From Deefgea piscis (GTDB lineage: Bacteria > Pseudomonadota > Gammaproteobacteria > Burkholderiales > Chitinibacteraceae), in NCBI RefSeq assembly GCF_019665785.1, contig NZ_CP081149.1, forward strand, positions 2,046,001 to 2,110,000: a stretch of 64,000 nucleotides of DNA, written 5' to 3'. Positions 30,495 through 40,173 of this stretch are shown here, piece by piece. The notes under the pieces were generated by a model. The model searched no databases. It was given only the letters and a program-made list of their open reading frames with translations, and was not told where the DNA came from. Position 1 is the stretch's first letter, and each line of letters begins with the position of its first letter. The position numbers were made by a program, and so were the translations under genes.

Positions 30495-31577
30495 TTAGCG
30501 CATCACTTTTAAAATCACAAACTTTGCATTTTGTGCCATGACATTGACTCGCCGAAATTGCTTTTTTAAATCTGCTTGATAATTCAAGTGTCGATTTGCC
30601 ACCACCCATAATTCACTATCGGCACGCATGCATTGCTTGGCTTGGGTAAACATACTAATGGCGATGTCGGTAGTGATGGTGTTTTGCTGATGAAATGGCG
30701 GATTAATCAAAATCAAATCAAACTGTTGGGCCACATTCACCAATCCATCACAATGCAAAATCTCTACCGCCGCCTGCGGGCAATTGACCGCAAAACTGAA
30801 CTGCGCTGATTCAACCGCAGCTTTAGATTCGTCATATAAATACAAAGCCGCATCAGGGTGGTGCTGATGATAAGCCAAAGACAATAAGCCATTACCGCAA
30901 CCCACGTCGGCGACTGTTTTTGCCGAAGGTAGCTGCGAAAAATGTTCGATAAAAAAACGTGACCCGATGTCCATTTTTTGCTCGGCAAAAACCCCAGCCA
31001 CATTTTGCAATGTCAAACCAAGCTCAGGCACTGACTGACGGAAGGGCTGTATACGCTGCTGATTCGGTCGCAAATTAGCACGATACATTCTGGCTTTGCG
31101 CTGTGTTGGCAAGTATTCAACGTCATCACAATACTGCTTGATTAACGCCAAATGTCCATTGCTCACGTGCTTTTGCATGCCCGAAAAATACACCTCGACG
31201 GGCGTTGTCACCCCATTGGCCAGCTCAAGCAACTGCGCCTCAAGCATCGACAATGATTTTGGCAGCTTAACAAGCGCGCAAGTCGTCATTTGCCCCGCAT
31301 AGTCAATCAATTCAGATTGCGTATTTTTTTCGATTGCATGCCGTGAACACCACGAATCATTAATATGAAAGACTGCGGCAACGCCACATTGAATTGCCAT
31401 TGCATGCAAAGCGCCAAAACTATCATTTAGCAAGACCAGTGCAGCGTCTTTGCGGATAAAACTGGCTAAATACGCATCTGCAGCATCCCAAGCCTGCAAA
31501 TCTTTGGCGTGTTTAACGGGATAGCGTTGCAAATTAAGCGCAGCAAATGGCGCAGAGGGCAATAAATCAGCGGACAT
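30495..31577 (-). CDS. rlmG: 23S rRNA (guanine-1835-N2)-methyltransferase RlmG
   Basis: SAM-dependent methyltransferase of 23S rRNA G1835. The start at 31577 (MSADLLPSAPFAALNLQRYP) gives 360 residues that align with E. coli RlmG along the whole length: LNLQRYP and LQAWDAADAYL at the front, LLNDSFGALH, then the catalytic domain with VADVGCGNGLLSLA (SAM site) and INPPFHQQ (base-flipping NPP motif). The NPPFHQQ form and the LQRYP start favour RlmG over RsmC. Confidence 0.92.
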   Translation of the reverse strand: MSADLLPSAPFAALNLQRYPVKHAKDLQAWDAADAYLASFIRKDAALVLLNDSFGALHAMAIQCGVAAVFHINDSWCSRHAIEKNTQSELIDYAGQMTTCALVKLPKSLSMLEAQLLELANGVTTPVEVYFSGMQKHVSNGHLALIKQYCDDVEYLPTQRKARMYRANLRPNQQRIQPFRQSVPELGLTLQNVAGVFAEQKMDIGSRFFIEHFSQLPSAKTVADVGCGNGLLSLAYHQHHPDAALYLYDESKAAVESAQFSFAVNCPQAAVEILHCDGLVNVAQQFDLILINPPFHQQNTITTDIAISMFTQAKQCMRADSELWVVANRHLNYQADLKKQFRRVNVMAQNAKFVILKVMR

Positions 31578-31780
31578 CAAATTTTCTTTATAAAAGCTAC
31601 AGATCGAGCGATCTTGTTCGAGGCGCAATTCTAGCAGCTCAGCACAAAACCTGCCGCACCACGATTCTGCAGCCCGTCAATTTTACGGTTAACAGTGGTT
31701 TTGTTCGCGTGATTATGTCAGCCTATGCCGAACTTCATGCTTTTCAGGGCAAATCAATCTTGAACTACACCGACGACAGA

Positions 31781-32485
31781 ATGGGCAATGAACCAGTCAA
31801 ATCCAATCGAATCTTACCGATTTTTGTATTTTCCTGCGTATTGAGTATCGCGCTTTTTGTAGGTTATCGGTCGGGCTTTTTGCCGCATTACACATTCTTA
31901 ATTGACAGCAATAAGATTGAGCTCATTCGTGATGATGCCAAATATCTGGCCGAGCAAGAACAACAGGATGAAGCAATTGATGACGCCAACCGTAAAATCA
32001 TCGCAGCCAATCGCCAAGCCTTAAGCGCTTACACTGAAAATACACCGAACTCAGAATCAACATTAGAAATTCAGCACTCGGACCCGTCTGATCGCACAAT
32101 AGTGACCAACGGCTACCAGTCAGAAGCCGCAACCTCGGCACAGGTGGTGAAATGCCTTTCCGCCGAAGGCCGTGTTGTTTATCAAGCAAGCAATTGTTCA
32201 AATAACGGGCTAACGCCGATCAAGGTTTTAACCCAGTCCGAATTGCAGCACTCTAGGGCCGACGCATTCCAAACCAACGCAGTCAGCTCATCGCCAGAAA
32301 CCTACAGTCCAGTGATTGCACGCATCAATAACGAATCCAAGCGCAACTCGCCGTACTGTAAAAACATCGAATCCGAACGAGAACGCATCCGCGCGCAGCA
32401 GCGAGCGAACTCAACCCAATATTTGCGTGATCAATACAATCAACTCAGTAAAATCTGGCATGACGATTGTTTTAATACTTCTTAA
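31781..32485 (+). CDS. Membrane-anchored DUF4124-like protein of unknown function
   Basis: From the ATG at 31781, 234 residues. A single N-terminal membrane helix (ILPIFVFSCVLSIALFVGY) leads to an acidic, Gln-rich segment. A short DUF4124-like motif follows, KCLSAEGRVVYQASNC, which in relatives reads 'YKC.D..G.v.Ys...C', and then a C-terminal helical part with two cysteines (SPYCKNI and DDCF). Two earlier in-frame starts (31547, 31715) are possible but run toward or into the divergent rlmG. The body is probably periplasmic. Function unknown. Confidence 0.7.
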   Translation: MGNEPVKSNRILPIFVFSCVLSIALFVGYRSGFLPHYTFLIDSNKIELIRDDAKYLAEQEQQDEAIDDANRKIIAANRQALSAYTENTPNSESTLEIQHSDPSDRTIVTNGYQSEAATSAQVVKCLSAEGRVVYQASNCSNNGLTPIKVLTQSELQHSRADAFQTNAVSSSPETYSPVIARINNESKRNSPYCKNIESERERIRAQQRANSTQYLRDQYNQLSKIWHDDCFNTS

Positions 32486-32856
32486 GCTGCACGAGGAGGG
32501 GATTGATGCGTGCTAAATCAGGTCCATACCAACAAAGGAATACACGCCAAAACAAGGGAAACCTAGCACTTGCGCGGCGTAGATGAATCTCACCCACTTA
32601 GCTTTACATAATATACATTATGCGAACATATACTGCCGTACAGTAAAAAACATGACAAATATCAAATAACGTCGCTCAGTAGACGTTTAATCTAGCGGCA
32701 TAGAAATTCAAGTCGCAGCAAGCTATAGAGATTTTATTAAGCCAGCAACGCTTATAGTTACGCTAATTTACCAGGCAAAGCTTTAGTGCCTAGTAAATAA
32801 AATCAGTGCATAATTTATAGATATACCAACACAACTGAAATACTACGGAGATCCCC
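32486..32856. other. 371-base regulatory region before adhE with palindromes
   Basis: No gene recognised. Three inverted repeats stand out: CATAAT-ATAC-ATTATG (32607-32622), TACTG-CCGTA-CAGTA just after it, and TTTACCAGGCA / TGCCTAGTAAA (32767-32797, one mismatch). A GGAG ribosome site precedes adhE. No FNR box (TTGAT-N4-ATCAA) was found, although oxygen control of adhE would be expected. Confidence 0.5.
32767..32797. promoter_or_regulatory. Inverted repeat 60 bases upstream of adhE
   Basis: Arms TTTACCAGGCA and TGCCTAGTAAA pair at 10 of 11 positions with a 9-base loop. Placement just ahead of the expected promoter region suggests an operator for an adhE regulator; an RNA hairpin in the leader is an alternative. 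Confidence 0.4.
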
Positions 32857-35493
32857 ATGACAGTTACCAACGTACAAGAACTTGACGCACTGGTCGCTCG
32901 GGTTAAAAAAGCCCAGCAACTTTTTGCCACGTACTCACAAGAGCAAGTCGACGAAATCTTCCGTGTTGCCGCTTTAGCTGCTGCCGATGCTCGCTTACCA
33001 CTTTCTAAAATGGCCGTCGCCGAAACTGGCATGGGCATTGTTGAAGACAAAGTTATCAAAAATCACTTTGCTTCTGAATACATCTACAACGCTTATAAAG
33101 ACGAAAAAACATGCGGTATTTTGTCTGTTGATGATGCTTTCGGCACAATGACAATTGCTGAGCCAATCGGGATTATCTGCGGCATCGTTCCTACGACCAA
33201 CCCAACTTCAACGGCTATTTTCAAAGCTTTGATTTCTCTGAAAACTCGCAACGGCATCGTATTTAGCCCACACCCACGTGCTCGCAAATCAACTTGCGCA
33301 GCTGCACGCATCGTCCTAGAAGCGGCGATTGCTGCTGGCGCACCGCGCGACATTATTGGCTGGATCGACGAGCCAACGGTTGAATTGTCAAACCACTTAA
33401 TGAAACACCCAGACTTGAACTTAATCTTGGCTACTGGTGGCCCAGGCATGGTTAAGGCAGCGTATAGCTCTGGCAAACCGGCTATTGGTGTTGGTGCAGG
33501 CAATACCCCAGTTGTTATTGATGAAACTGCCGACATCAAACGTGCAGTCGCTTCAATCTTGATGTCAAAAACATTCGACAACGGCGTGGTTTGCGCTTCA
33601 GAACAGTCGGTTATCGTTGTGGATAGCATCTACGAACAAGTTAAAGAGCGCTTTAACCAAAACGGCGGCTACATCTTAAGCAAAAAAGAAACCGAAGCAG
33701 TTCGTAAAGTGATCTTGGTTAACGGTGGCTTAAACGCCAATATCGTTGGTCAATCCGCAATCAAAATCGCCGAAATGGCCGGCATTAAAGTGCCTGCCTA
33801 CACCAAAGTATTGATCGGTGAAGTGACTTCTGTTGGCGAAGAAGAAGAATTCGCTCACGAGAAGCTCTCCCCTACTTTGGCAATGTATCGCGCTAAAGAC
33901 TTCTTTGATGCAGTAACTAAAGCCGAAGCCTTGGTGGCTTTAGGCGGCATTGGCCACACTTCATCGCTCTACACCGACCAAGATTTGCAAGCTGAACGCA
34001 TCGCCTACTTTGGCGACAAAATGAAAACAGCGCGTATTTTGATCAACACCCCTTCTTCACAAGGTGGTATTGGTGACTTGTACAACTTTAAATTGGCACC
34101 ATCACTCACTTTGGGTTGTGGTTCATGGGGCGGCAATTCGATCTCTGAAAACGTAGGCCCAAAACACTTACTCAACAAAAAAACTGTTGCGAAGCGAGCT
34201 GAAAATATGTTGTGGCACAAACTTCCAAAAAGCATTTACTTCCGTCGTGGCAGCTTGTCGATTGCACTTAAAGAATTGGGCGGCAGCAAAAAACGCGCAG
34301 CGATCGTTACCGACCATTTCTTGTTCAATAACGGCATGTGTGATGAAACCATCCGCGTTCTGAAACAACAAGGTTTAGAAGTTGAAGTATTCCACGAAGT
34401 CGAAGCCGACCCAACCTTGGCCGTTGTTCGCAAAGGTGTGGCGATGCTCAATAGCTTTAAACCTGATGTCATTATTGCGCTCGGTGGCGGTTCGCCAATG
34501 GATGCAGCAAAAATCATGTGGGTAATGTACGAGCACCCAGAAGTTCATTTTGAAGATTTGGCGCTGCGTTTTATGGATATCCGTAAACGTATCTACACTT
34601 TCCCAAAAATGGGCATTAAAGCTGAATTGATTGCCATCCCAACCACGTCAGGCACTGGCTCAGAAGTTACGCCATTTGCAGTGGTCACTGACGAAGTAAC
34701 TGGCATGAAATACCCAATCGCCGATTACGAACTTACGCCAAACATGGCCATCATCGACTCAAACTTGGTCATGAACATGCCAAAATCGTTGACTGCTTTT
34801 GGTGGTATTGATGCGGTTACCCATGCACTTGAAGCGTATGTATCGGTATTGGCCAATGAGTTCTCTGATCCGCATGCTCTGCAAGCGCTCAAATTACTCA
34901 AGCAATACCTGCCATCGTCATACATCAATGGCGCGAACGACCCTAAAGCACGTGAACAAGTTCACAATGCGGCAACGATCGCCGGCATGTCGTTTGCCAA
35001 TGCATTCTTGGGTGTTTGTCACTCAATGGCGCACAAATTGGGTGCTGAATTCCACCTTGCGCACGGCCTAGCTAACGCTTTGTTGATCAGCAACGTGATT
35101 CGTTACAATGCAGTCGATATTCCGACCAAACAAACTGCATTTAGCCAATACGATCGCCCACAAGCCAAGTGCCGTTACGCTGATATCGCTGAGCATTTGG
35201 GTCTGGCTGGTAAAAATGACGACCAGAAATTGGAAAGCTTGATTGCTTGGGTTGATGAACTCAAACAAGTATTGAACATCCCAATGTCGATCAAAGATGC
35301 TGGTGTTAATGAAGCCGACTTTATGGCGCGTGTTGATCGCATTGCTGAAGAAGCGTTTGATGACCAATGCACCGGCGCCAACCCACGCTTCCCATTGATT
35401 AGCGAACTCAAACAACTGCTTATCGACAGCTTCCACGGCCGCGCCTACAAAGAAACTTACGGCGTTGTCGCAGAAGTTAAAGCCAGCAAATAA
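32857..35493 (+). CDS. adhE: Bifunctional acetaldehyde-CoA / alcohol dehydrogenase
   Basis: Reduces acetyl-CoA to acetaldehyde and then ethanol, disposing of NADH in fermentation; AdhE forms spirosome filaments. The 878 residues combine an aldehyde dehydrogenase domain (about 1-440, catalytic Cys in NGVVCASEQ) and an iron-dependent alcohol dehydrogenase domain (about 450-870, GGGSPMDAAK and the metal-binding HSMAHKLGAEFHLAHG). Length equals E. coli AdhE. It is a single-gene unit with its own terminator and implies a facultatively fermentative life. Confidence 0.97.
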   Translation: MTVTNVQELDALVARVKKAQQLFATYSQEQVDEIFRVAALAAADARLPLSKMAVAETGMGIVEDKVIKNHFASEYIYNAYKDEKTCGILSVDDAFGTMTIAEPIGIICGIVPTTNPTSTAIFKALISLKTRNGIVFSPHPRARKSTCAAARIVLEAAIAAGAPRDIIGWIDEPTVELSNHLMKHPDLNLILATGGPGMVKAAYSSGKPAIGVGAGNTPVVIDETADIKRAVASILMSKTFDNGVVCASEQSVIVVDSIYEQVKERFNQNGGYILSKKETEAVRKVILVNGGLNANIVGQSAIKIAEMAGIKVPAYTKVLIGEVTSVGEEEEFAHEKLSPTLAMYRAKDFFDAVTKAEALVALGGIGHTSSLYTDQDLQAERIAYFGDKMKTARILINTPSSQGGIGDLYNFKLAPSLTLGCGSWGGNSISENVGPKHLLNKKTVAKRAENMLWHKLPKSIYFRRGSLSIALKELGGSKKRAAIVTDHFLFNNGMCDETIRVLKQQGLEVEVFHEVEADPTLAVVRKGVAMLNSFKPDVIIALGGGSPMDAAKIMWVMYEHPEVHFEDLALRFMDIRKRIYTFPKMGIKAELIAIPTTSGTGSEVTPFAVVTDEVTGMKYPIADYELTPNMAIIDSNLVMNMPKSLTAFGGIDAVTHALEAYVSVLANEFSDPHALQALKLLKQYLPSSYINGANDPKAREQVHNAATIAGMSFANAFLGVCHSMAHKLGAEFHLAHGLANALLISNVIRYNAVDIPTKQTAFSQYDRPQAKCRYADIAEHLGLAGKNDDQKLESLIAWVDELKQVLNIPMSIKDAGVNEADFMARVDRIAEEAFDDQCTGANPRFPLISELKQLLIDSFHGRAYKETYGVVAEVKASK

Positions 35494-35514
35494 GAAATAA
35501 CTCGTTTTAACCTT

Positions 35515-35540
35515 AAAAAGCCCGCAAAAGCGGGCTTTTT
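35515..35540 (+). terminator. Terminator after adhE
   Basis: AAAAAGCCCGC-AAAA-GCGGGCTTTTT: perfect 11-base arms with a four-base loop and T tail, 22 bases after the stop. Confidence 0.95.
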
Positions 35541-35607
35541 GCTGTCGGAGGATTGTGCATCCACATGGTAAACTGCCCACCCACACCAAAAAACCGGTCG
35601 CTTGTGC

Positions 35608-36843
35608 ATGTATGAATTATTAATTGGCCTTCGCTACACCCGCGCCAAGCGGCGCAATGGCTTTATTTCGTTTATTTCTTTGGTTTCAATCCTAGGGATT
35701 GCCCTTGGCGTTGCGGCGCTGATTATTGTTTTGTCGGTCATGAATGGTTTTCAAGAAGAAGTCCGTAACCGCATGCTCGGCATGACTTCGCACATTACGA
35801 TCTCTAGCCCCGAAAACAGCTTGCAAGACTGGCATGCAGCAGCACAAATCAGCGCGCAAAATCCGCACGTTAAAGGCGCAGCCCCCTATGTGATGGGACA
35901 AGGCTTATTCACCAATGGCAGCCAAGTCAAAGGCGTTTTGGTGCGCGGCATCAACCCCGAGCTCGAACCCAAAGTCAGCGAATTGGCCGACAAAATCGTT
36001 AGTGGCCGGCTAGACACCTTACAACAAGGGCAATTTAATGTGGTGTTAGGCTGGGCCTTAGCGCAAGAGCTAGGCGTGGGCGTGGGCGACAAAGTCACCC
36101 TCATCACCCCGCAAGGACAAGTTACGCCTGCTGGTTTGCTGCCGCGCATGCGGCAATTTACCGTTGGCGGCATTTTTAAGGCCGACTACTACCCGTATGA
36201 CGCCAATCTGGCGATGATTCATCTGGTGGACGCACAAAAACTGTATCGCACTGGCGAAGCGGTGAGCGGCGTGCGACTCAAAATCGATGATTTATTTAAA
36301 GCCCGCGAAGTCGCGCGAGAAATCAATCGCACCTTACCCGAGTTGATTGTTGCTGATTGGAGCCAAGAAAACCCAACGTATTTTCGCGCAGTCGAAATCG
36401 AAAAACGCATGATGTTTATTATCTTGACGTTGATTGTCGCCGTTGCCGCGTTTAACCTCGTATCGACCTTGGTAATGCTGGTGACTGACAAACAAGCCGA
36501 CATTGCGATCTTGCGAACACTGGGCGCATCCCCTGCTTCGATTATGAAAATCTTTTTGGTCAACGGCGCAATTTCGGGCTTTATCGGCACTGCGGCCGGC
36601 GTCGCAGGTGGCGTATTGGTTGCGGCCAATATTGGCACCATCGTGCCTTTTATTGAAAAAATCATTGGCGCACAAATTCTGTCTGCTGATGTGTATTTAA
36701 TTACCGAGTTGCCATCCAAAATCATCGCCAACGACGTCATTAGCATCGGTGTTATTTCATTGCTATTGGCGCTATTGGCAACGCTTTACCCAAGCTGGCG
36801 TGCATCGCGTGTTAATCCGGCGGAGGCGCTACGCTATGAGTAA
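35608..36843 (+). CDS. lolC: Lipoprotein-releasing ABC transporter permease (LolC/LolE)
   Basis: Inner-membrane permease that extracts outer-membrane lipoproteins and hands them to LolA. The ATG at 35608 gives [22 protein letters not shown], the family's normal start, and 411 residues. One membrane helix near residue 25-45, a large periplasmic domain (about 50-265), and three C-terminal helices (FtsX fold) are visible. It overlaps lolD by 8 bases. Only one permease gene is present, so a homodimeric LolF-type arrangement is possible. Confidence 0.93.
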   Translation: MYELLIGLRYTRAKRRNGFISFISLVSILGIALGVAALIIVLSVMNGFQEEVRNRMLGMTSHITISSPENSLQDWHAAAQISAQNPHVKGAAPYVMGQGLFTNGSQVKGVLVRGINPELEPKVSELADKIVSGRLDTLQQGQFNVVLGWALAQELGVGVGDKVTLITPQGQVTPAGLLPRMRQFTVGGIFKADYYPYDANLAMIHLVDAQKLYRTGEAVSGVRLKIDDLFKAREVAREINRTLPELIVADWSQENPTYFRAVEIEKRMMFIILTLIVAVAAFNLVSTLVMLVTDKQADIAILRTLGASPASIMKIFLVNGAISGFIGTAAGVAGGVLVAANIGTIVPFIEKIIGAQILSADVYLITELPSKIIANDVISIGVISLLLALLATLYPSWRASRVNPAEALRYE

Positions 36844-37510
36844 CATCATTCTTTCAGCAAAAAACCTGAGCAAAACCTACCTTTCTGGTCAACTACAGAC
36901 CCCAGTATTAAGTGCGGTGAATTTCGAACTCAGTCGCGGCGAAATTGTGGCGATTGTTGGTGCTTCGGGCTCGGGCAAATCCACCCTATTACACTGCCTT
37001 GGCGCGCTTGACTCGCCAACGAGCGGCGAAGTTCGCCTACTAGAGCAGGATCCATTCTTGCTCAACGAAACCGAACGCGGTTTATTGCGCAACCATCAAT
37101 TGGGCTTTGTGTATCAGTTTCACCATTTATTGCCCGAGTTTACCGCCGCCGAAAATGTGGCGATGCCGCTATTCATTCGCCGAATGAATAAAGCTGCCGC
37201 ACTAACACAAGCGCAGGCCATGCTCGACAAAGTCGGTCTTGGCCATCGAAGTCAGCACAAGCCGAGCGAATTATCGGGCGGCGAGCGCCAACGCGCTGCT
37301 ATTGCGCGGGCACTGGTCACCAATCCAGCTTGCGTATTGGCGGACGAGCCGACCGGTAATTTGGATCGTAAAAATGCCGGCGTGGTGTTTGACTTGATGC
37401 TAGAGCTGGCCCGGGACAGTGGCACTGGCTTTGTGATTGTGACGCATGATACTGACTTGGCCGCGCGCTGCGATCGCTCGCTGCGTTTAGACTTTGGGGT
37501 ATTGAGCTAG
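36836..37510 (+). CDS. lolD: Lipoprotein-releasing ABC transporter ATP-binding protein LolD
   Basis: ATPase that powers the Lol release complex. The ATG at 36836 follows GGAGG and overlaps the lolC stop (ATGAGTAA), giving 224 residues. Walker [10 protein letters not shown], the Q loop in [10 protein letters not shown], the LolD-specific AENVAMPL, the ABC signature LSGGERQR and Walker [13 protein letters not shown] are all present, with the switch His in VTHD. Confidence 0.96.
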   Translation: MSNIILSAKNLSKTYLSGQLQTPVLSAVNFELSRGEIVAIVGASGSGKSTLLHCLGALDSPTSGEVRLLEQDPFLLNETERGLLRNHQLGFVYQFHHLLPEFTAAENVAMPLFIRRMNKAAALTQAQAMLDKVGLGHRSQHKPSELSGGERQRAAIARALVTNPACVLADEPTGNLDRKNAGVVFDLMLELARDSGTGFVIVTHDTDLAARCDRSLRLDFGVLS

Positions 37511-37574
37511 CCATAGCAAAAATGATTGCCTAGCAGCATATACCCATAATTATTGTGATTAAGAAGGAACCCAA

Positions 37575-38849
37575 ATGACTCAATTTAACCTATTGGCCGA
37601 CTTAGAACAGCGCGGCCTGATCGCCCAACAAACTGATGCCGTCGCACTGGGCAAACTAATGGAAGAAAACAAAATCACTTTGTATTGTGGTTTTGACCCA
37701 ACGGCAGACAGCCTGCACATCGGCAGTCTGGTACCGATTTTGGTACTAAAGCGCTTTCAACAAGCCGGCCACAAGCCCATCGCCTTGGTCGGCGGTGCCA
37801 CCGGCATGATTGGTGACCCATCATTTAAAGCGGCTGAGCGCAAACTCAACACGCTGGATGTGATTGAAGGCTGGGTCGGCAAAATCCGCGCCCAAGTTTC
37901 ACCGTTTTTAAGCTTTGAAGGCAACAATGCTGCCATTATGGCCAACAACCATGACTGGTACGCCAAGATGGACATCTTGGCTTTTTTGCGCGATATCGGT
38001 AAGCATTTTTCCGTTAACAATATGATTAACAAAGAATCAGTAAAACAACGGATTAACCGCGACGGCGACGGCATTTCGTTTACCGAATTCACGTACAGCC
38101 TGCTGCAAGGTTACGATTTTGTGGTGCTCAACGAGCAATATGGTTGCCAATTGCAAATCGGCGGTTCAGATCAATGGGGCAATATCACCGCCGGCACGGA
38201 TTTAACCCGCCGCATGCGTCAGCAAGCGGTGCATGGCTTGACGATGCCTTTGGTAACCAAGTCAGACGGCACCAAATTTGGCAAAACCGAAAGCGGCACC
38301 ATTTGGCTTGATCGTAAAAAAACCTCGCCGTACAAGTTCTACCAATTCTGGTTGTCGACGGCCGATGCCGACGTGTACAAATTCCTGCGTTACTTCACCT
38401 TTTTGAGCGTGAATGACATCGCCGCGATTGAAGCGGCCGATTTGGCGTCCGGCAAAAAACCCGAAGGCCAGCGCATTTTGGCCGAACAAGTGACTGAGCT
38501 GGTGCACGGCAAAGACGCGGTCATCGCCGCCGAGCGCATCAGCCAATCACTATTTGCCGAAGACCAAAACGCGCTCACTGAACTCGACTTTGAGCAACTC
38601 GCGCTTGATGGTCTACCAACGTTTAAATTGGCACGCGACGCCAATGGCTTGATTGATGTCTTGGCTGCGACTGAGCTTGCCACGTCAAAAAGCCAAGCCC
38701 GTGGCTTTATCGAAAGCGGCGCAGCGATTGTCAATGGCGCGAAAATCACTGATTTAACCGCAACCATTACTGAAGCCGACTACAAATTCGGCCGCTACAC
38801 CCTACTTCGTCGCGGCAAGAAAAACCACGCTTTGGTAGTTTGGCAGTAA
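37575..38849 (+). CDS. tyrS: Tyrosyl-tRNA synthetase
   Basis: Class I synthetase for tRNA-Tyr. The 424 residues carry [18 protein letters not shown] (HIGH loop) near residue 37, [11 protein letters not shown] for tyrosine binding, the KFGKT form of the KMSKS loop near 235, and a C-terminal S4 RNA-binding domain (about 358-420). It lies alone with AAGGA before the ATG and a strong terminator. Confidence 0.97.
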   Translation: MTQFNLLADLEQRGLIAQQTDAVALGKLMEENKITLYCGFDPTADSLHIGSLVPILVLKRFQQAGHKPIALVGGATGMIGDPSFKAAERKLNTLDVIEGWVGKIRAQVSPFLSFEGNNAAIMANNHDWYAKMDILAFLRDIGKHFSVNNMINKESVKQRINRDGDGISFTEFTYSLLQGYDFVVLNEQYGCQLQIGGSDQWGNITAGTDLTRRMRQQAVHGLTMPLVTKSDGTKFGKTESGTIWLDRKKTSPYKFYQFWLSTADADVYKFLRYFTFLSVNDIAAIEAADLASGKKPEGQRILAEQVTELVHGKDAVIAAERISQSLFAEDQNALTELDFEQLALDGLPTFKLARDANGLIDVLAATELATSKSQARGFIESGAAIVNGAKITDLTATITEADYKFGRYTLLRRGKKNHALVVWQ

Positions 38850-38900
38850 TTAAAGGTATTGCGCCGCAGCCTAATTGTTTTGAGATCTGCAATTGAATAC

Positions 38901-38940
38901 ACAACAAAAAGCCCAGCATCAATGCTGGGCTTTTTGTTGT
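38901..38940. terminator. Bidirectional terminator between tyrS and a convergent methyltransferase gene
   Basis: A long perfect inverted repeat, ACAACAAAAAGCCCAGCAT and its complement around a two-base centre, with A and T runs on both sides so that it can end transcripts from either direction. Confidence 0.92.
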
Positions 38941-39030
38941 CAATGCGAGTCGGCAGTGTAAATCTTGCCTCCCACACACTGCGCCTTGCTTTTGCTCGCT
39001 GAATACGAATATTTTCGTGCTCTAGTTTTA

Positions 39031-39855
39031 TTAATACAAAAACCGCCCCGTCATATCACCCAAATTCGTTTCAGCGAGAATCTGCGCTATTTTTTCTCGG
39101 GCTTGTTTGCGCGGGGCATCTTTGCTTTGGCTGGCGATGATGAGCTCGTTTTTCATCGAGTGCTCCCAGCCGACCAGCTCGGTAACGGTCACTTGATAGC
39201 CATTAGCCTGCAGTTGCAAGCAGCGCAGTACATTGGTTAGCTGACTGCCAAATTCGCGGGTATGGATGGGGTGGCGCCACATTTCCGCCAGTGGTGTACT
39301 AGCTAAGGCTTTGCTTTTGTGTTTGCGCAGCACGCTGGCGACTTCGGCTTGGCAACACGGCACTAGCACCATATGACGGGCGTTTTTTTCTAGGCCGAAT
39401 TTGATGGCATCGTCGGTGGCGGTATCGCAAGCGTGCAAGGCCGTCACGATGTCGATTTGTGCCGGCATTTCTTTGGCGCTGGCGGCGTCTTCAACCAGCA
39501 TATCCAAAAAAGTCATGCGCTCAAAACCACAGAGCGTGGCTAGTTCACGCGATTTTTGTACTAATTCAGCCCGAAACTCGGTACCGTAAATATGCCCTGC
39601 CGGTTTATCTTTAAAAAACAAATCATAAATAATAAAGCCCAAGTAAGACTTACCTGCGCCATGATCAACCAGCGTGACATTCTCATGATCAGCCAGTGTT
39701 GATTTGAGCAAGGGCTCAATAAAATTAAACAGGTGGTAAACCTGTTTAAGCTTACGTCGGCTGTCTTGATTTAGTTTGCCATCGCGCGTGAGAATATGCA
39801 GCGCTTTTAATAGCTCAATGGATTGGCCAGCGCGAATTTCTGGAATGGCGTTCAT
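39031..39855 (-). CDS. SAM-dependent methyltransferase (Methyltransf_32-like)
   Basis: A 274-residue cytoplasmic protein. A SAM-site motif, LVDHGAGKSYLGF, is near residue 65, followed by ALHACDTATDDAI and VPCCQ, a combination typical of the Methyltransf_32 family that includes eukaryotic METTL25/RRNAD1-like proteins. The substrate is unknown; RNA is a reasonable guess for the family but not shown here. It stands alone, convergent with tyrS. Confidence 0.8.
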   Translation of the reverse strand: MNAIPEIRAGQSIELLKALHILTRDGKLNQDSRRKLKQVYHLFNFIEPLLKSTLADHENVTLVDHGAGKSYLGFIIYDLFFKDKPAGHIYGTEFRAELVQKSRELATLCGFERMTFLDMLVEDAASAKEMPAQIDIVTALHACDTATDDAIKFGLEKNARHMVLVPCCQAEVASVLRKHKSKALASTPLAEMWRHPIHTREFGSQLTNVLRCLQLQANGYQVTVTELVGWEHSMKNELIIASQSKDAPRKQAREKIAQILAETNLGDMTGRFLY

Positions 39856-40173
39856 ATTAAATCCTATCTAAGTAATTCTTTCGGTATTGCTCCATCTGCA
39901 AGGCATTTCAAAGCCTTCTTACAGATACATATCATTCAAATTTAAGCGCCAATGTGACTATTTACACTTACCAGAAGTGCCACTAGCCGCAATTGGTTTC
40001 GATGCTACAGTAGCGAACTAAAAATTGACTTCAGTGTCTGTTTAGTGACGCTATTTTCTTGTTAGGCTTTTACCCCGCCCAATCGCTACCAATACGGGCA
40101 TGCGCTAGCGACAAGTTATATCAATCATGATCGGTGCGCCTTAGCGCGCCATGCGGTTTGGACTAGGAACATT
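39856..40173. other. 318-base intergenic region between divergent genes
   Basis: Lies between the methyltransferase gene (-) and the M23 peptidase gene (+) and must hold both promoters. No convincing -35/-10 pair could be set. A small GC hairpin, GGTGCGC-CTTA-GCGCGCC, lies at 40132-40149 ahead of the peptidase gene. Confidence 0.5.

Noticed and set aside
32767..32797. The adhE upstream repeat as a terminator of the preceding gene
   Set aside because: It lies 280 bases beyond that gene's stop and lacks a T tract.
36219..36746. A 175-codon open frame antisense to lolC
   Set aside because: It lies wholly inside a convincing lolC and has no ribosome site or family match; shadow of the real gene.
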